Below, one piece after another: positions 11,617-22,974 of a stretch of 64,000 nucleotides of DNA. The first letter of the stretch is position 1; each line of letters opens with the position of its first letter. The notes beneath the pieces are model-generated. The model made no database searches. It was not told the origin of the DNA and saw nothing but the letters and a program-made list of their open reading frames with translations. The position numbers and the translations under genes were made by a program. The stretch covers positions 34,257,366-34,321,365 of the forward strand of contig CAIIXF020000001.1 of the NCBI GenBank assembly GCA_903813345.2, read 5' to 3'. Origin of the DNA: Owenia fusiformis (taxonomy: Eukaryota > Annelida > Polychaeta > Sabellida > Oweniidae).

Positions 11617-11691
11617 CTGCTTGCAGCGAGAAGACGGACCGGTTCGGGGCAATCTGCTTGCAGCGAGTAGACGGACCGGTTCGGGGCAATA
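11617..11691 (+). repeat. Two tandem 37-bp units
   Basis: The unit GCTTGCAGCGAG-A/T-AGACGGACC plus GGTTCGGGGCAAT occurs twice in direct succession with only one or two differences. Confidence 0.7.
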
Positions 11692-12632
11692 GCTGATGAA
11701 ATTGATTCCATTCAATGCACCATAAAGCCACGTGTCTCCTCTTTACAATGATATAACTTTCTTTGATATTTGGTTATGGTTGGGTGAGTAATCATTCCAT
11801 TAGCAAAGTGGGCCAAAATTAGCTTCGGGCCAAGTTATAAACATTGCAAAAGTCAGTGTACGGACCTCGATGCAATATTGGACGAAAACATAAAACCAAT
11901 GCTGACTGCATCCTTTTAATTCAATGTACCAAAAAGCCAAATTACTCCTCTTTACAATGGAATATTATTCATTCCCAGGGAGTCATCTCTGGCCGAATAA
12001 TCATTAATTTTGCAAAGTGGGGCAAAATTCAGCTCGGGCCAAAGTTTAAAACATTGCAAAAGTCAGTACAAGGGGCATGGGGGGCTATTGGAAGAAGGTG
12101 TGACAGGTATGGCATAGACAGTAAAGTGTTCATACTCATACTCTTGCAAGAATAAATCCTATACCCCTCCAAATTGCCACCACTTCCTTGCACATAAAGA
12201 TGCACTCATCTGTCCACGTCATGCATGGTTCAGCCCCGAATCATGTGTGGGTTAAAGCAAAGAAAAGCAGCCCATGGGCAAATCTTTCTCGAGGTTTTGC
12301 AATATCTGGTGGAGGAATTGTGAGCACAGATGCTCCTGAGATAGCTCCAAAAGAAAAAGTCACAACAATTCAAGTCAGGGGAACTTCCATTGGGACTTAG
12401 CCCTTGCACTGATCTTTTCAATATCTAAAACTTGGCGCAGAGCCGATTTTGACCTACTTCGCAAATGGAAGGATTTCTTACCCAACCATTACCACATGTG
12501 GATGAATGACATATCATTGCAAAGAGGAGAGACATGGCTCTATGGTACATTAAATGAAATCGATGTAGTCATCACTAGTTTTGTGGTTTTTCGAGATAAC
12601 TACTTGTTGCGTTTTTTTTTGATACGCCCTAT
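11692..12632. mobile_element. Mariner-like element remnant
   Basis: The left part (ACCATAAAGCC ... TCCTCTTTACAATGATAT ... GGTTGGGTGAG) is matched in inverted form by 12425-12590, so long degenerate inverted repeats flank the element. The right tip, reading ATACGCCCTATA, resembles a mariner terminus next to TA. An internal direct copy of the left arm lies at 11930-12070. A transposase fragment is encoded on the minus strand at 12230-12421. The left terminus is lost. Confidence 0.6.
12230..12421 (-). pseudogene. Mariner transposase fragment
   Basis: The minus-strand translation contains SPDLNCCDFFFW followed by SYLRSI. This matches the SPDLNPxDxFLWGYLK block around the last catalytic Asp of mariner (IS630/Tc1/mariner, DDE/D fold) transposases. 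The fragment is about 63 codons, against roughly 340 for an intact protein. The first two catalytic acidic residues are absent, so it is non-functional. It sits inside the 11692-12632 element. Confidence 0.65.
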
Positions 12633-12639
12633 ATATTGC

Positions 12640-12970
12640 CTTGTACAAACATAAACCTTCACCACAGTACAGTACATCAGCAAGCATTACATAATATTGA
12701 CTTAGATTTATACATGCGCATATGGATTTATCATTTTATAGCTAATACAAAGGCAATTAAAAAGTTCAACACCTTTCTAAAACCACAAACATAAACGCCT
12801 AGGGACCATCTCAAAAACAGTAATAACAATTTAAAAACACATTACATGGGTGTGTATTGCACAGGCGTACAGCATACAAGTAGTGAAGGGTGAGCCAATA
12901 ATACTGGATTACCTGTGGCTATAAAGTGACTTCTATAAAAAGATCATTGACAGTTAAAGGGAACCATAGA
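12640..12970. other. Spacer and probable 5' end of the LINE
   Basis: No coding sequence is seen. The LINE 5' untranslated region probably begins somewhere here, but its start could not be fixed. Confidence 0.35.
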
Positions 12971-12973
12971 TAA

Positions 12974-14365
12974 ACAGGATGGGCCAAGGAAGATCAAATT
13001 CTAGAGTCAATTACTACATTTGTTGAGGAACATGATATCAAAGCAATACAATTGGCTCAGCGAAATATATTGATTACCTTTACCAATAAAGCTAAGATAG
13101 CGGCAGTGACCTTCGGTCTCCATATAAATAAAACGTTTGTATCCTTAACTGATGTTGAAAGAGATGCAATCAATGTAACACTTAGCGACATCCCTATAGA
13201 AATTCCAAACTCTGTTATACATGCCCATATATCAAAATATGCCGAAAATGTTGAGGATGTAAGTCATGGCTATATAAGAAAATCTGATGGGACAATATCT
13301 ACAGTGAAGACTGGAGTGAGATATATAACCGTCACAGGACTTAAAACGCCAATACCAAATAATCCGACGATTGCTGGACATACTGGCAGATTATCCTACA
13401 GAGGACAACCATGCAGCACAAGCTCGAGCACAGATCATCCATATTATCGCTGCCCTAATAAAGAAGGAACGGGGTGCTTTCGATGTGGATCCAAAGAACA
13501 TCGTATTAAAGATTGCATGAATGCGTGGGGAACTTCATCAAATCTACCCCAGAAAAGTATTCCCCCTAAAACACAGAGCAATGTGACCCATATAAAATTC
13601 GATGACATGACAACTGATTCGCAGAAAAGTGCAAGTACCAATGAGGAAATGAAATCTGACCAAGCAGCAATTAATGATAAAGAAAAAGAAAATGACATCA
13701 CTAGTGAAGATACCAATTATGATACAATTATAGTAGGTGCTTCAATGGTTAATGCTATGTCAGGAGAGCTTAAAGATGCAGGAATAGATGTCCGAGCCAA
13801 AAGTGGAAAAAGAGTGGAGGAGATGAAAGAACTATTATATGGTCAGCCTATTGATAGGGAAAACATAAAGAATATTGGAATCCATGCAGGTGTTAATAAC
13901 ATTTGTTATTACAATGACAGTCCGGAAGACACTGCAGTAAAATATGACAATTTGGTGAAAGACATTAACCAAGATATGCCTAATGCTAAGATTTATGTGT
14001 ATAGCATATCTCCGATCCATCCCTACAAACAAGAAGGATTGAACAGCAAGGTCAGAAAAATGAACAAACGTTTGAAGTGTATGTGCGACAGACCGGAATA
14101 TGCAACCTTTATAGACACTTTTGATCTGTTATTGTGCAAAAGTGGACTCACTGCTCAAAGTGACTATACCATGTCTGACCCTAAAGGGATACATCTATCG
14201 AACAAAGGATATAGAAAATTGGCCCACTACTTAAGATCAAAGATGGAAACTACAAACATAACAAAGACTCCAGTATCTAAAAGAAAGGATCGAGGCTCTT
14301 CAGAAAATACACCCAATTCCTCTGAGAAGAATCCAAAGTCAGGAAAATCCACAGTCAGAGAGTAG
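12974..14365 (+). CDS. LINE ORF1 protein: CCHC knuckle plus SGNH esterase-like domain
   Basis: The frame is open for about 464 codons after a TAA at 12971. No in-frame ATG is present near the start; an ATG at 12979 is in another frame, so a small indel near the start is likely. Counting residues from 13052: residues 1-100 look like the RRM-like or gag-like N-terminal part of LINE ORF1 proteins. A CCHC zinc knuckle (CFRCGSKEHRIKDC) lies at 142-155. A lysine- and glutamate-rich linker follows. Residues 222-398 resemble an SGNH hydrolase, with the GAS block at 229-231, GVNN at 280-283 and the DxxxIH block at 376-381. The tail is basic and Ser-rich. ORF1 binds RNA in LINE particles; esterase-type ORF1s are known from CR1-like LINEs. 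The frame is intact, unlike ORF2. Confidence 0.75.
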   Translation, partial: TGWAKEDQILESITTFVEEHDIKAIQLAQRNILITFTNKAKIAAVTFGLHINKTFVSLTDVERDAINVTLSDIPIEIPNSVIHAHISKYAENVEDVSHGYIRKSDGTISTVKTGVRYITVTGLKTPIPNNPTIAGHTGRLSYRGQPCSTSSSTDHPYYRCPNKEGTGCFRCGSKEHRIKDCMNAWGTSSNLPQKSIPPKTQSNVTHIKFDDMTTDSQKSASTNEEMKSDQAAINDKEKENDITSEDTNYDTIIVGASMVNAMSGELKDAGIDVRAKSGKRVEEMKELLYGQPIDRENIKNIGIHAGVNNICYYNDSPEDTAVKYDNLVKDINQDMPNAKIYVYSISPIHPYKQEGLNSKVRKMNKRLKCMCDRPEYATFIDTFDLLLCKSGLTAQSDYTMSDPKGIHLSNKGYRKLAHYLRSKMETTNITKTPVSKRKDRGSSENTPNSSEKNPKSGKSTVRE

Positions 14366-14628
14366 AATTACATCCATAAATATACATTGTATCATAATAC
14401 ATATAGTGATATAAAATAGACTTGTACATATGTAAATAGGACAACATGCAGTGAAATATAAATTACAATTGGTTAGATATAGATGTATATGTATATATAT
14501 ATGATCTCATGCAATGTATGTTTTAAATATTTGAATATGAAAGGGAATATAAGAGTATATATATAAAGTAATTAAGCAACATGGTTATAAAGAGTGTATA
14601 TAAGTTTTATCACTTTAAATGAATCATT
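14366..14628 (+). other. AT-rich spacer between LINE ORF1 and ORF2
   Basis: This 263-bp spacer is rich in TATA and ATGTAT motifs and contains no frame. Its position fits the inter-ORF region of a two-ORF LINE. Confidence 0.6.
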
Positions 14629-17196
14629 ATGTTAGTATCTTACAGATGCCTTACTCTGAATGTCAGAGGATTAAACAATTTTAAAGAGAGAGAAAAATAT
14701 TAAATATGGCTATTAAATCAGAAACCAGATATAATCTTTCTTCAAGAAACATTTTGTGTTCTAAAAAATGAAAACAAAATCAGAAATTGCTTTCATGAAT
14801 TTGACTTTATTAATGAATTAACAGATTCTCAACACTCTAGAGGCGTTTCCATATTAATATCCAAAAGACTCTCGTGTAAAATTTTAAATATTGTAAGCGG
14901 TAATAATGGACGACGATTGCTCACAAATGTTGATATAAATGGTACAATATTTTCTTTAATATCAATCTATGCACCAAATGAAAGCAACTGTAGAAAATTA
15001 TTCTTAGAGAACCTTAATAGTTGGATTCAAAGTAATAAGCATATAGAAGGTAATATTATAATAAGTGGTGACTTCAACTGTGCTTTAAGAGATTCTGACA
15101 GATTTCCAACAACAGAAAAATATCATCAAAATGATAAAAGTAGACAGAGTCTAAAACATTTTATTGAAAACTGCACTTTAATTGACACGTGGGAAAATTA
15201 TAATAAATCAAACAAAAATATAGACTTTACGTATAATACCAAAAACCTAAAAAGTAAAAGTAGACTTGATTACATTTTTATCTCAAAAAACAACAGACTT
15301 GAAATAAAAAAAAGCTATATACTCCAAGCATTAAAAAAAGATCATAAAGCAGTTATAACAGATATAAGATTATTAGGAAATAAGAGAGGGAAAGGATACT
15401 GGAAACTTAACAACTCATTATTAGAAGAAGAGTTTTGTAACAATATATCAAAATACCTCAAAGAAATAAATCAAGATCAAATCGATTGCTTAGAAAATTT
15501 CATAAATCAGTGTAAACGAGAAAATGTTAAAACAGAACTAAATATCAAAAGGAATGAAATGATAAATAAGTTAGACAAATTGTATGAATATGAATCAAGT
15601 GGAATGTTTATTAGATCAAGGGCTAAATGGATTGAAAAGGGGGAAAAAAGTACATCTTATTTTTTACAATTAGAAAAACAAAGACAAACCAGTAATGTTA
15701 TAACTAAAATAAAAACGCCATCCAAGGTCGTCACAGAAGATGTTGAAATTTTAAAAGAAGCCTGTAAATTTTATGAAAACCTTTATAGAAATAATAATTC
15801 GGATGAAGAAGTGATGAACAACTATCTAAAAGAAGTAGAACTTAATTACACCTTAACTGCTAGTGAAAGAAATAGTTTAGAAATATATAACAAAATCTGA
15901 AGTAAACTCATCAGTGAAAAATCTAAAATTGAATAAAAGTCCTGGTTTAGATGGGATAACTCCTGAATTTTACAAATATTTTTGGTCAGATATGGAAAGT
16001 ATATTTTTGGAAATGATTAATGAAGTTTTTCAAGAAGGTGAATTATGTGAAACCATGAAAATTGCGATCTTGAACTTAATTTTCAAAAATGGAGATCGAC
16101 AACTCCTTGCTAATTACTGTCCCATAAGTCTTACTAATTATGATTACAAAATTATAGCTTTTACATTAACAAATAGAATAAAAAGCCTAGTGAAAAAACT
16201 TGTTGGAAAAAATCAATCTGCATACCTTGAAAAACGCTTTATTGGAACAAATGCCAGATTATAAATAGATTATTTAGAACTTATAAACAATGAGAATAGA
16301 AATGGATTGATAATTAGCCTAGATTTTAAAAAAGCCTTTGATAGTCTTAATTTGAATTTTATGTTCAAAGTCCTTCAGAAAATGAATTTTGGCAAAAGGT
16401 TTATTAAGTGGGTGACAATTTTATATACAAATCCAATTCTCAAAATAGAAAATAATGTTTTTTTGTCAAATGAAGTTAAGATAGAACGAGGTATACACCA
16501 GGGATGCCCGATCTCTGCATTATTATTTATTTTATGTGTTGAAATCATGAATAATAAAATAGAAAATAATAAATTAATCAAAGGTATTAGTATTGATGGC
16601 AAAAAAGAAACAAAGGTGATTCAACATGCAGATGACACAACATTAATTTTAGAAAACAAAGAATCAATCTCACATGCATTAACACAAATAAAAACATTTT
16701 CTGAAGTGGTCTATGTCTCAATCTAGAAAAAACAATTGGCATAGCACTAGGTAATTTCAAAAAGCAAAACGATGAATACTTTGAAAATATTAAATTCACA
16801 AATGAACCAATTAAAACCTTAGGTATTTATATTAGCAATAACAAAGAAAAATGTGCAGAGCTAAATTGGAACCCCAAAATCTTAGAATTTGAAAAACTGT
16901 TCGAATCTTGGAAAAAAAGAAAACTTTCTCTATTTGGTAAAGTACAGATTATCATTATATTAGGAATCTCAAAACTAGTATACAACTTTTCTATCCTTGA
17001 TGTCCCCGAAAGAATTGTCAAAAAAGTAAACTCAATCATTTATAATTTTATTTGGAAGAAAGATAGAATCAAAAGAAAAACTACAATATTAAAAATTAAA
17101 AATGGTGGTTTGGGCTTAATAGACGTTGAAACAAAGATAATGTCATTAAAAGCAAGTTGGGTGAAAAGAATACAAGATGATGGCACATCATGGATT
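14629..17196 (+). pseudogene. LINE ORF2: AP endonuclease and reverse transcriptase, broken
   Basis: ORF2 starts with ATG at 14629. The endonuclease domain shows NVRGLN, LQETF, SGDFNC, SRLDYIFIS and DHKAV, the expected APE active-site blocks. An in-frame TAA sits at 14701. A frameshift near 15893 precedes the reverse transcriptase, which shows SPGLDG, PEFYKYFW, ISLDFKKAFDS, GIHQGCPIS and HADD (usually FADD). A second in-frame TAA is at 16262 and another frameshift near 16715. Beyond it the thumb and C-terminal part (LGIYIS, W..RKLSLFGKVQ, GGLGLIDVE) is open up to the insertion at 17197. The damage makes it non-functional; the motif set is L1/Tx1-like. Confidence 0.88.
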
Positions 17197-18017
17197 CACG
17201 CCTAACCATCGACAAGGTACAGTCACGTGACCGTGACAAAATATGCCGTAGTACACTTTTGATGTACAATGTCACTATTAACTGATTTTAAGCAAAGACT
17301 ATGATGTAGGTTTGATGCAGGTTTTTAAAAATAAATTTGAGGAATACAAAAAGGATTTCCTGTTTGATTTCGCATGTATTCGATTTCAAAGACATTTATT
17401 TTTCTAATTACGTTAAAAGATCTTCGAGCAGTGCTTGATTTTTTTCGTTGTACGTCTACCCATACAATTGTTCGGTTGGAAAAATGTTGTTTTTTACACA
17501 TTTCCTTTGATAATTTTCTCCCCTGACGTCTCGGAGTGTCGAATATTTTAATGAGAATGTGTTTCTCTAAACTGCACAATTTAAGACGGGTTAAGATTTA
17601 ATAAATATTCATGCATTTGATATAATCTAAAAAATCAGAAATGTACATTGTCAACTCACAGTGTATGTTGTCCCTGTAATTGAAATTCATGTGTGATAAT
17701 ATTAAACATTGCAATGATTTAATTTCAAAATGCATTAAGGGTTTTATGCGTAACAAGTGATGTTCAACGAACATGCTCCTGTATCCCTAGTACAGAAAAA
17801 CAGGTAAACGTGATTTTTTCGTTGAATGCTATTTTATTTTATGAAAGTGTTAATATGGTAATTAATATGTGACCATGGCGTGATATCTTCCGACCTTTTT
17901 GGCCACTCGGCGTCGGTACGTTACGTTATGTTTAGTTGCACTTTTATGAATTTTAATAATCTCAAGGAGTTCATGGAGAGATCTTTACTAGCAAGATGAC
18001 TTTCAAAATTTATGCTA

Positions 18018-18643
18018 TAGGGTGTCCCGAAAGTATGGGCCCCCTAGGCAGACATATACCAATGTCTCCATAGTATGTGTCATATATCATTTTAAAGCTC
18101 ATCCAAAGTTATATTAATTTGCCGAGTATCATGGTTCAACTCACAAATGAAAAAAGGTACAGGAATACAAAAGTTAGTGTTTGGGCAAAATTAAAGTCAG
18201 TTTTACACCAAAACAAAAGTTGGTGTGTCTCCTTAGCCGCCATGTTAACAGCAGCAATACTTTCCATATATGACCTTAAACAGGCTTCAAATAGGGATAT
18301 GGCGTTTTGTAATCCTCATGAAACCTTTTTAAGGCATAGGAAGAGTTTCCTTGGAGTATCTACCCTAAACGTCATCTTTTTAGAACTCAATAGTCATCCT
18401 ATCTTCGAGAATGGCATCCATATTTTCTGTCACAGGGTCAGGGCTGTTTCCAGGATACTGAAATGAACTATCTTTTTGACAAAACGCTAATTTTTGAAAT
18501 GCCTGTTACTTTTTACCATTTGAACCATCATATTTGGCAAATCAATGTAACTTTGGATAAGCTTAAAAATGATATATGACACATACTATGGAGACATTGG
18601 TATATGTCTGCCTAGGGAGGGGGGCATACTTTGGGACACTGTA
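18018..18643. mobile_element. Mariner-like MITE nested in the CAC element
   Basis: A 626-bp element has long inverted repeats of about 190 bp, starting TAGGGTGTCCCGAAAGTA on the left and TACAGTGTCCCAAAGTA on the right, flanked by TA (18016-18017 and 18644-18645). The TIRs share the block GTCTCCATAGTATGTGTCAT. It has no transposase; a 129-codon plus-strand frame at 18077-18466 runs through the arm and is not protein-like. It makes the third layer of the LINE / CAC element / MITE nest. Confidence 0.8.
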
Positions 18644-19305
18644 TATCTGGAAAGTGCAGAAGTTCAAAAGCCAGGTATGGAACACAAAAAAAAGAATTAG
18701 TAACATTGACATTTAATCATAACAATGACAATTTTATGGATTAACGGAAAAAATATTAGGGTAAATATATCTGATATGCCTATTAAATATTATTACTTTA
18801 TTATCAAATATGTTCCTCCTATTACACGTACATTATAGCATTTCATTCACTGTAAATTGAGATCTGTAAGGCCAATGTGACAACATACATTCGAGTTGAC
18901 AACATACATTATCTATTTTTCGTAGTAGCATCCAAAGTAAAAAGCGGTTTTGCATTAACTCTGAATGTATACTTATCTTAAGTTGTGTTAGTCGTAGTTT
19001 GGCTAATATTTGCATAGCAAAACAAAAATTAGAGAGAATTTTGAGAAATTCAGTCAAGATTTAGAGATCCCTGACGTGCTGGGTAGATCTATAACAAGAT
19101 ATTGAAGTTGCTGAGGATCATTTAAAGTAGATATGCATATTTGCAACTTAATTACAAATCGAATGCAACAACTACATGTACCTGATGATGAATAGACACA
19201 ATATTGATCAAATCAATGCTAGTTCTTTCCTCGCTTCCTCATTCTAGAAAATGGCGATCTAAAATGGCGGAAATGACATAGTACACCAAAAGTGTACTAC
19301 GGTAT

Positions 19306-19351
19306 ATTTTGATCGTTTCTAGTTTTACATTTATTAAAAGCTAATAAAAAT
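19306..19351 (-). other. Inverted copy of flanking LINE inside the transposon end
   Basis: A 46-bp segment (core 19311-19350) is the exact reverse complement of LINE sequence at 19540-19585 (core 19541-19580), about 190 bp outward. It lies between two copies of a 38-bp subterminal block (19273-19310 and 19351-19388, containing TAGTACACCAAAAGTGTACT). The arrangement is that of a polymerase template switch onto the opposite strand and back. Confidence 0.85.
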
Positions 19352-19428
19352 GACATAGTACACCAAAAGTGTACTACGGTATATTTTGTCAATGTCACGT
19401 GACTGTACCTTGTCGATGGTCAGGCGTG

Positions 19429-19768
19429 GGATTGATATTCCAAAATATTATATCAAACAGTGTGGTTTTAAAATTGATGATTTATAAAAACACATTTTAC
19501 CAAAGAGACAAAACTGCCTATGCCATTGTTTTATAGAGAATTTTTATTAGCTTTTAATAAATGTAAAACTAGAAACGATCAAAATCTAATAGGAGAAATA
19601 TTTTGGCTAAATGAATCTTTTAAAATTAAAAATGAAGTTGTACACAACATAAAATGGATAAATAGTGGATTTATATATGTTAAAGATTTCTATGATGAAA
19701 ATGGAACCTTCTATAATGAAAACTATATAAAAAACAAACTTGTTAACAAAAGAAATTTTATTTGCTGA
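19429..19768 (+). pseudogene. LINE ORF2, C-terminal remainder
   Basis: This is the continuation of the LINE ORF2 after the transposon. An 82-codon frame from 19520 reads MPLFYREFLLAFNKCK, then IGEIFWLNESFKI and KWINSGFIYVKDFYDENG, typical of the L1/Tx1 ORF2 C-terminal region. A stop and frameshift lie between 19429 and 19520. The frame ends where a HINE-type repeat begins, so the extreme C-terminus and 3' UTR are lost. Confidence 0.75.
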
Positions 19769-22120
19769 TTTTTTGTAACAAAATTATTTCAAGCCACTTG
19801 CCACTATTTGGACTGACTAAGAGACAGATGGACAAATCGATGTTAAGTAAAATGGCTAAAAAAAACAGATATAATTTTTTTGCCAATTGTTTGTAACAAA
19901 ACTATTTCATACAACTACTCTTTACAGTGACATGGCCTTTTACAATTCAGGACAGCTGAAATTATTTGTAAAGCTAGGAAATGGGCCAAAAGTGAATTTC
20001 GCGAGACAAGAATGGCAACCATTTTGAAAATAGGCGAGCTTTTGAACCAAGAGTCATAGGAGTTTTTTGTATTGATGTTGAACAAAAATAACTGGAAACT
20101 GGAATCCTATCGACAAAGGTTTTAAGGCAAATGGTCCAAAAGAGGATTTCGCGAGACAGCTGGACAAATCAAAGGTTAACTAAAATGGCTGAAAATAAAA
20201 TAAAAAAAACGGATATGATATTTTGCCGATTTTTTGTAACAAAATTATTTCATACAACAAGATGTACTCTTTACAGTGACATGGCTTTTTACAATGCAGG
20301 ACAGCTGAAATTATTTGTAAAGCTAGAAAATGGGCCAAAAGTGAATTTCGCGAGACAAGAATGGCGACCATTTTGAAAATAGGCGAGCTTTTGAAGCAAG
20401 AGTCATAGGAGTGTTTTTTGTATTGATGTTGAACAAAATTAACAGGAATCCTATAGACAGAGGGTTTAAGGCACATGGTCCAAAAGTGAATTTTGCGAGA
20501 GAGATGGACAAATCAATGTTAACTAAAATGGCTGAAAATAAAAAAATGGATACAATTTTTTGCTGATTTTTCGTAACAAAATTATTTCATACATCTACTC
20601 TTTACACTGACATGGATTTTTACAATGTAGGACACTTGAAACTAGATAATGGCAACTCCGCGGAGTAGCAAATCCCAACGAACAAAATATCAATTACTGA
20701 ATTCCAATCAATTATACTCATTACTTTGGTTAAAATTGAAAAATTTAGATTTTACAATTGCGAATTCCTGCAAAGCAGCCATTTTGAATTTTCTGAGGTA
20801 CAAATCTGAAAAATAATACCATAATTGTGATCTACTCCAAAATTCCTTCAATTTGAGTATTATATAGCCATACGTTGAAGGGATCGAAAAATTATTGCGA
20901 AATCGTACATTAGACGGCCATTTTGAATTTTACGAGGCTTGAATCAGAAAAAAGATACAATATTTGCAATCTACTCTTAATTGCCTTTCATTTGAGTATA
21001 ATAAAGCTATACTTCAGAAAGATCTACAAATTAGCGAAAATTTCTGTTTTCCTGACCCCCCATACACGGCCCCTGGGGGTCAGGATGAAAAACACAGAAT
21101 ATATGTGAAATAGATAGATGTTGCGAATATACTACCAAAATTTCAAACAATAATATTAATTACTTTGGTTTAGAATGGAAAATTTATGATTTTTGCGAAA
21201 AAGTCCCGTCATTTTTAAAGCGGCAGCCATCTTGAAAAAATCCATTTTGAATTTTCTGAGGTACAAATCTGAAAAATAATACCATAATTGTTATCTATTC
21301 CAAAATTCCTTCAATTTGAGTATTTTATAGCCATACTGATCGAATTTATTGCGAAATCGTACATTAGACGGCCATTTTGAATTTTACGAGGCTCAAATCA
21401 GAAAAAAGATACAATATTTGCAATCTACTCTTAATTGCCTTTCATTTGAGTATAATAAAGCTATACTTCAGAAAGATCTAAAAATTAGCGAAAATTTCTG
21501 TTTTCCTGACCCCCCATACACGTCCCCTGGGGGTCAGGATGAAAAACACAGAATATATGTGAAATAGATAGATGTTGCGAATATACTACCAAAATTTGAA
21601 ACAATAATATTAATTACTTTGGTTTAGAATGAAAAATGTATGATTTTTGCGAAAAAGTCCCGTCATTTTTAAAGCGGCGGCCATCTTAAAAAGTTTTGCG
21701 TAAAACTTTTCATCACTATACATCTTCCACCAAATATGAAGAAAATCCGTCCACTAATATTTGAGTTATCTTCCGGACGGACGGATGGACGGACTGATTG
21801 ACAGACTGACGGACTGACGGATGGACGGAGGGCTTCACTATATCCCTACCGAACTTCGTTCGTTGGGATAATTATTTGTAAAGCTAGGAAATGGGTCAAA
21901 AGTGAATTTCGCAAGACAAAAATGGCGGCCATTTTGAAAATAAGCGAGCTTTTGAACTAGGAGTCATAGGGGAGTTTTCTGTATTGATGTTGAACAGAAA
22001 TAACTTAAAACAGGAATCCTATCGACAGAAGTTTTAAAACGTCCCACTATTGTTGACGGACGGACAGACAGACAGCCAGACAACAAGTGAGTGATTGCAA
22101 AAGCTCACCCTGTGAGCTAA
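19765..22120 (+). mobile_element. HINE-A: tandem array, ACGG microsatellite, 3' hairpin
   Basis: Units of about 340 bp (TTTTTGTAACAAAATTATTTC ... GGCCATTTTGAAAATAGGC ... GAGTCATAGG) repeat in tandem. The array ends in a GACGGACGGACAGACAG microsatellite at about 22058-22080 and a terminal hairpin, AGCTCACCCTGTGAGCT, followed by AA at 22120. This is the architecture of bivalve pearl/HINE elements. A HINE-B is inserted at 20642-21871. The 5' terminus was not identified and may have been lost in the LINE junction. Confidence 0.7.
20642..21871 (+). mobile_element. HINE-B inserted in a HINE-A unit
   Basis: This is a 1230-bp element. Its exact borders follow from comparison with uninterrupted A units: GAAATTATTTG is split into GAAA and TTATTTG with no target duplication. 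It starts CTAGATAATGGCAACTCC and ends GTTCGTTGGGATAA. An 11-bp perfect subterminal inverted repeat is present (TCCCAACGAAC at 20673-20683 and GTTCGTTGGGA at 21858-21868). Inside are two tandem units of about 455 bp, then a (GGAC)n-like microsatellite at 21773-21830 and a 3' hairpin. These are the features of Helentron-associated elements. Confidence 0.8.
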
Positions 22121-22790
22121 TAATAATAAAACCGGATATAATTTTTTACTGATTTTTTGTAACAAAATTATTTCAAGCCACTTGCCACTATTTTGGACTA
22201 ACTGAGAGACAGATGGACAAATCAATGTTAAGTAGAATGGCTGAAAAAAAAACGGTAACAATTTTTACCAATTATTTGTAACAAAATTATTTCATACAAC
22301 TACTCTTTACAGTGACATGGCTGAAATTATTTGTAAAGCTAGGAAATGGGCCAAAATTGAATTTCGCGAGACAAAAATGGCAACCATTTTGAAAATAGGC
22401 AAGCTTTTGAACCAGGAGTCATAGGGGAGTTTTTTGTATTGATGTTGAACAAAAATAACTTGAAACTGGAATCCTATCGACAGAGGTTTTAAGCAAATGG
22501 TCCAAAAGAGGATTTTGCGAGACAGATGGACAAATCAATGTTAAATAAAATGGCTGAAAATAAAAAAATGGATTTAATATTTTGCCGTTTTTTTGTAACA
22601 AAATTATTTCATACAACTACTCTTTACAGTGATATGGCTTTCTTCAATGCAGTACAGCTGAAATAATTTGAAAAGCTAGGAAATGGGCCAAAAGTGAATT
22701 TTCGCGAGACAAGAATGGCGGCCATCTTGAAAATAGGCGAGCTTTTGAACCAAGAGTCATAGGAGAGTTTTGTGTATTGATGTTGAACAT
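22121..22790 (+). repeat. Further HINE-A units
   Basis: Two more A-type units follow the hairpin at 22120 and run to about 22790, where they stop abruptly in GTTGAAC next to unrelated sequence. The HINE-A above therefore appears to sit inside another A array. Confidence 0.6.
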
Positions 22791-22974
22791 GTAGCACCCC
22801 AGGGGCAGTGCGCTCTTTAATTACTGATAGATGTTGGTAGCGTAGCGAATAAATTAGCACAACCTGACTCCCGGGGGCGTTACGGGTAATCCCCAGATGG
22901 CGCTCCCTCTCTGAAGCCGTCAAATGGGAAAAAGTGAACAGAATAGTGAATTAATTTTATTTTAATTACAAACA
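22791..22974. other. Short unrelated segment between HINE arrays
   Basis: It is relatively GC-rich, with CCCAGGGGCAG and CTCCCGGGGGCG motifs. No coding or repeat assignment could be made. Confidence 0.35.

Larger units (their letters stand above)
17197..19428. mobile_element. TIR transposon with CAC ends and 5-bp TSD, inside the LINE
   Basis: The element is 2232 bp. Its termini are about 78-bp inverted repeats with roughly 6 mismatches, starting CACGCCTAACCATCG on the left and CACGCCTGACCATCG on the right. The target duplication GGATT is perfect (17192-17196 and 19429-19433). Deleting the element and one GGATT puts the LINE reading frame back in register, which confirms the borders. Each TIR holds a TCACGTGAC palindrome. 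No transposase is visible; short frames inside lack recognisable domains. CAC tips plus 5-bp duplications suggest the Transib/RAG-like superfamily. A mariner MITE is nested within, and the right end carries a templated insertion (19306-19351). Confidence 0.85.
12950..19764 (+). mobile_element. L1/Tx1-like LINE, broken and interrupted
   Basis: One non-LTR retrotransposon is visible: ORF1 (12974-14365), a 263-bp AT-rich spacer, then ORF2 from 14629. ORF2 is cut at 17196 by a DNA transposon (17197-19428) and resumes at 19429. The 3' end is lost at about 19764, where a HINE tandem array begins. Frame is disrupted by stops and frameshifts besides the insertion, so the copy is dead. The reverse-transcriptase motifs point to the L1/Tx1 group. 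Confidence 0.85.

Noticed and set aside
18077-18466. 129-codon plus-strand frame
   Set aside because: It lies in the arm and centre of a mariner MITE and has no transposase motif.
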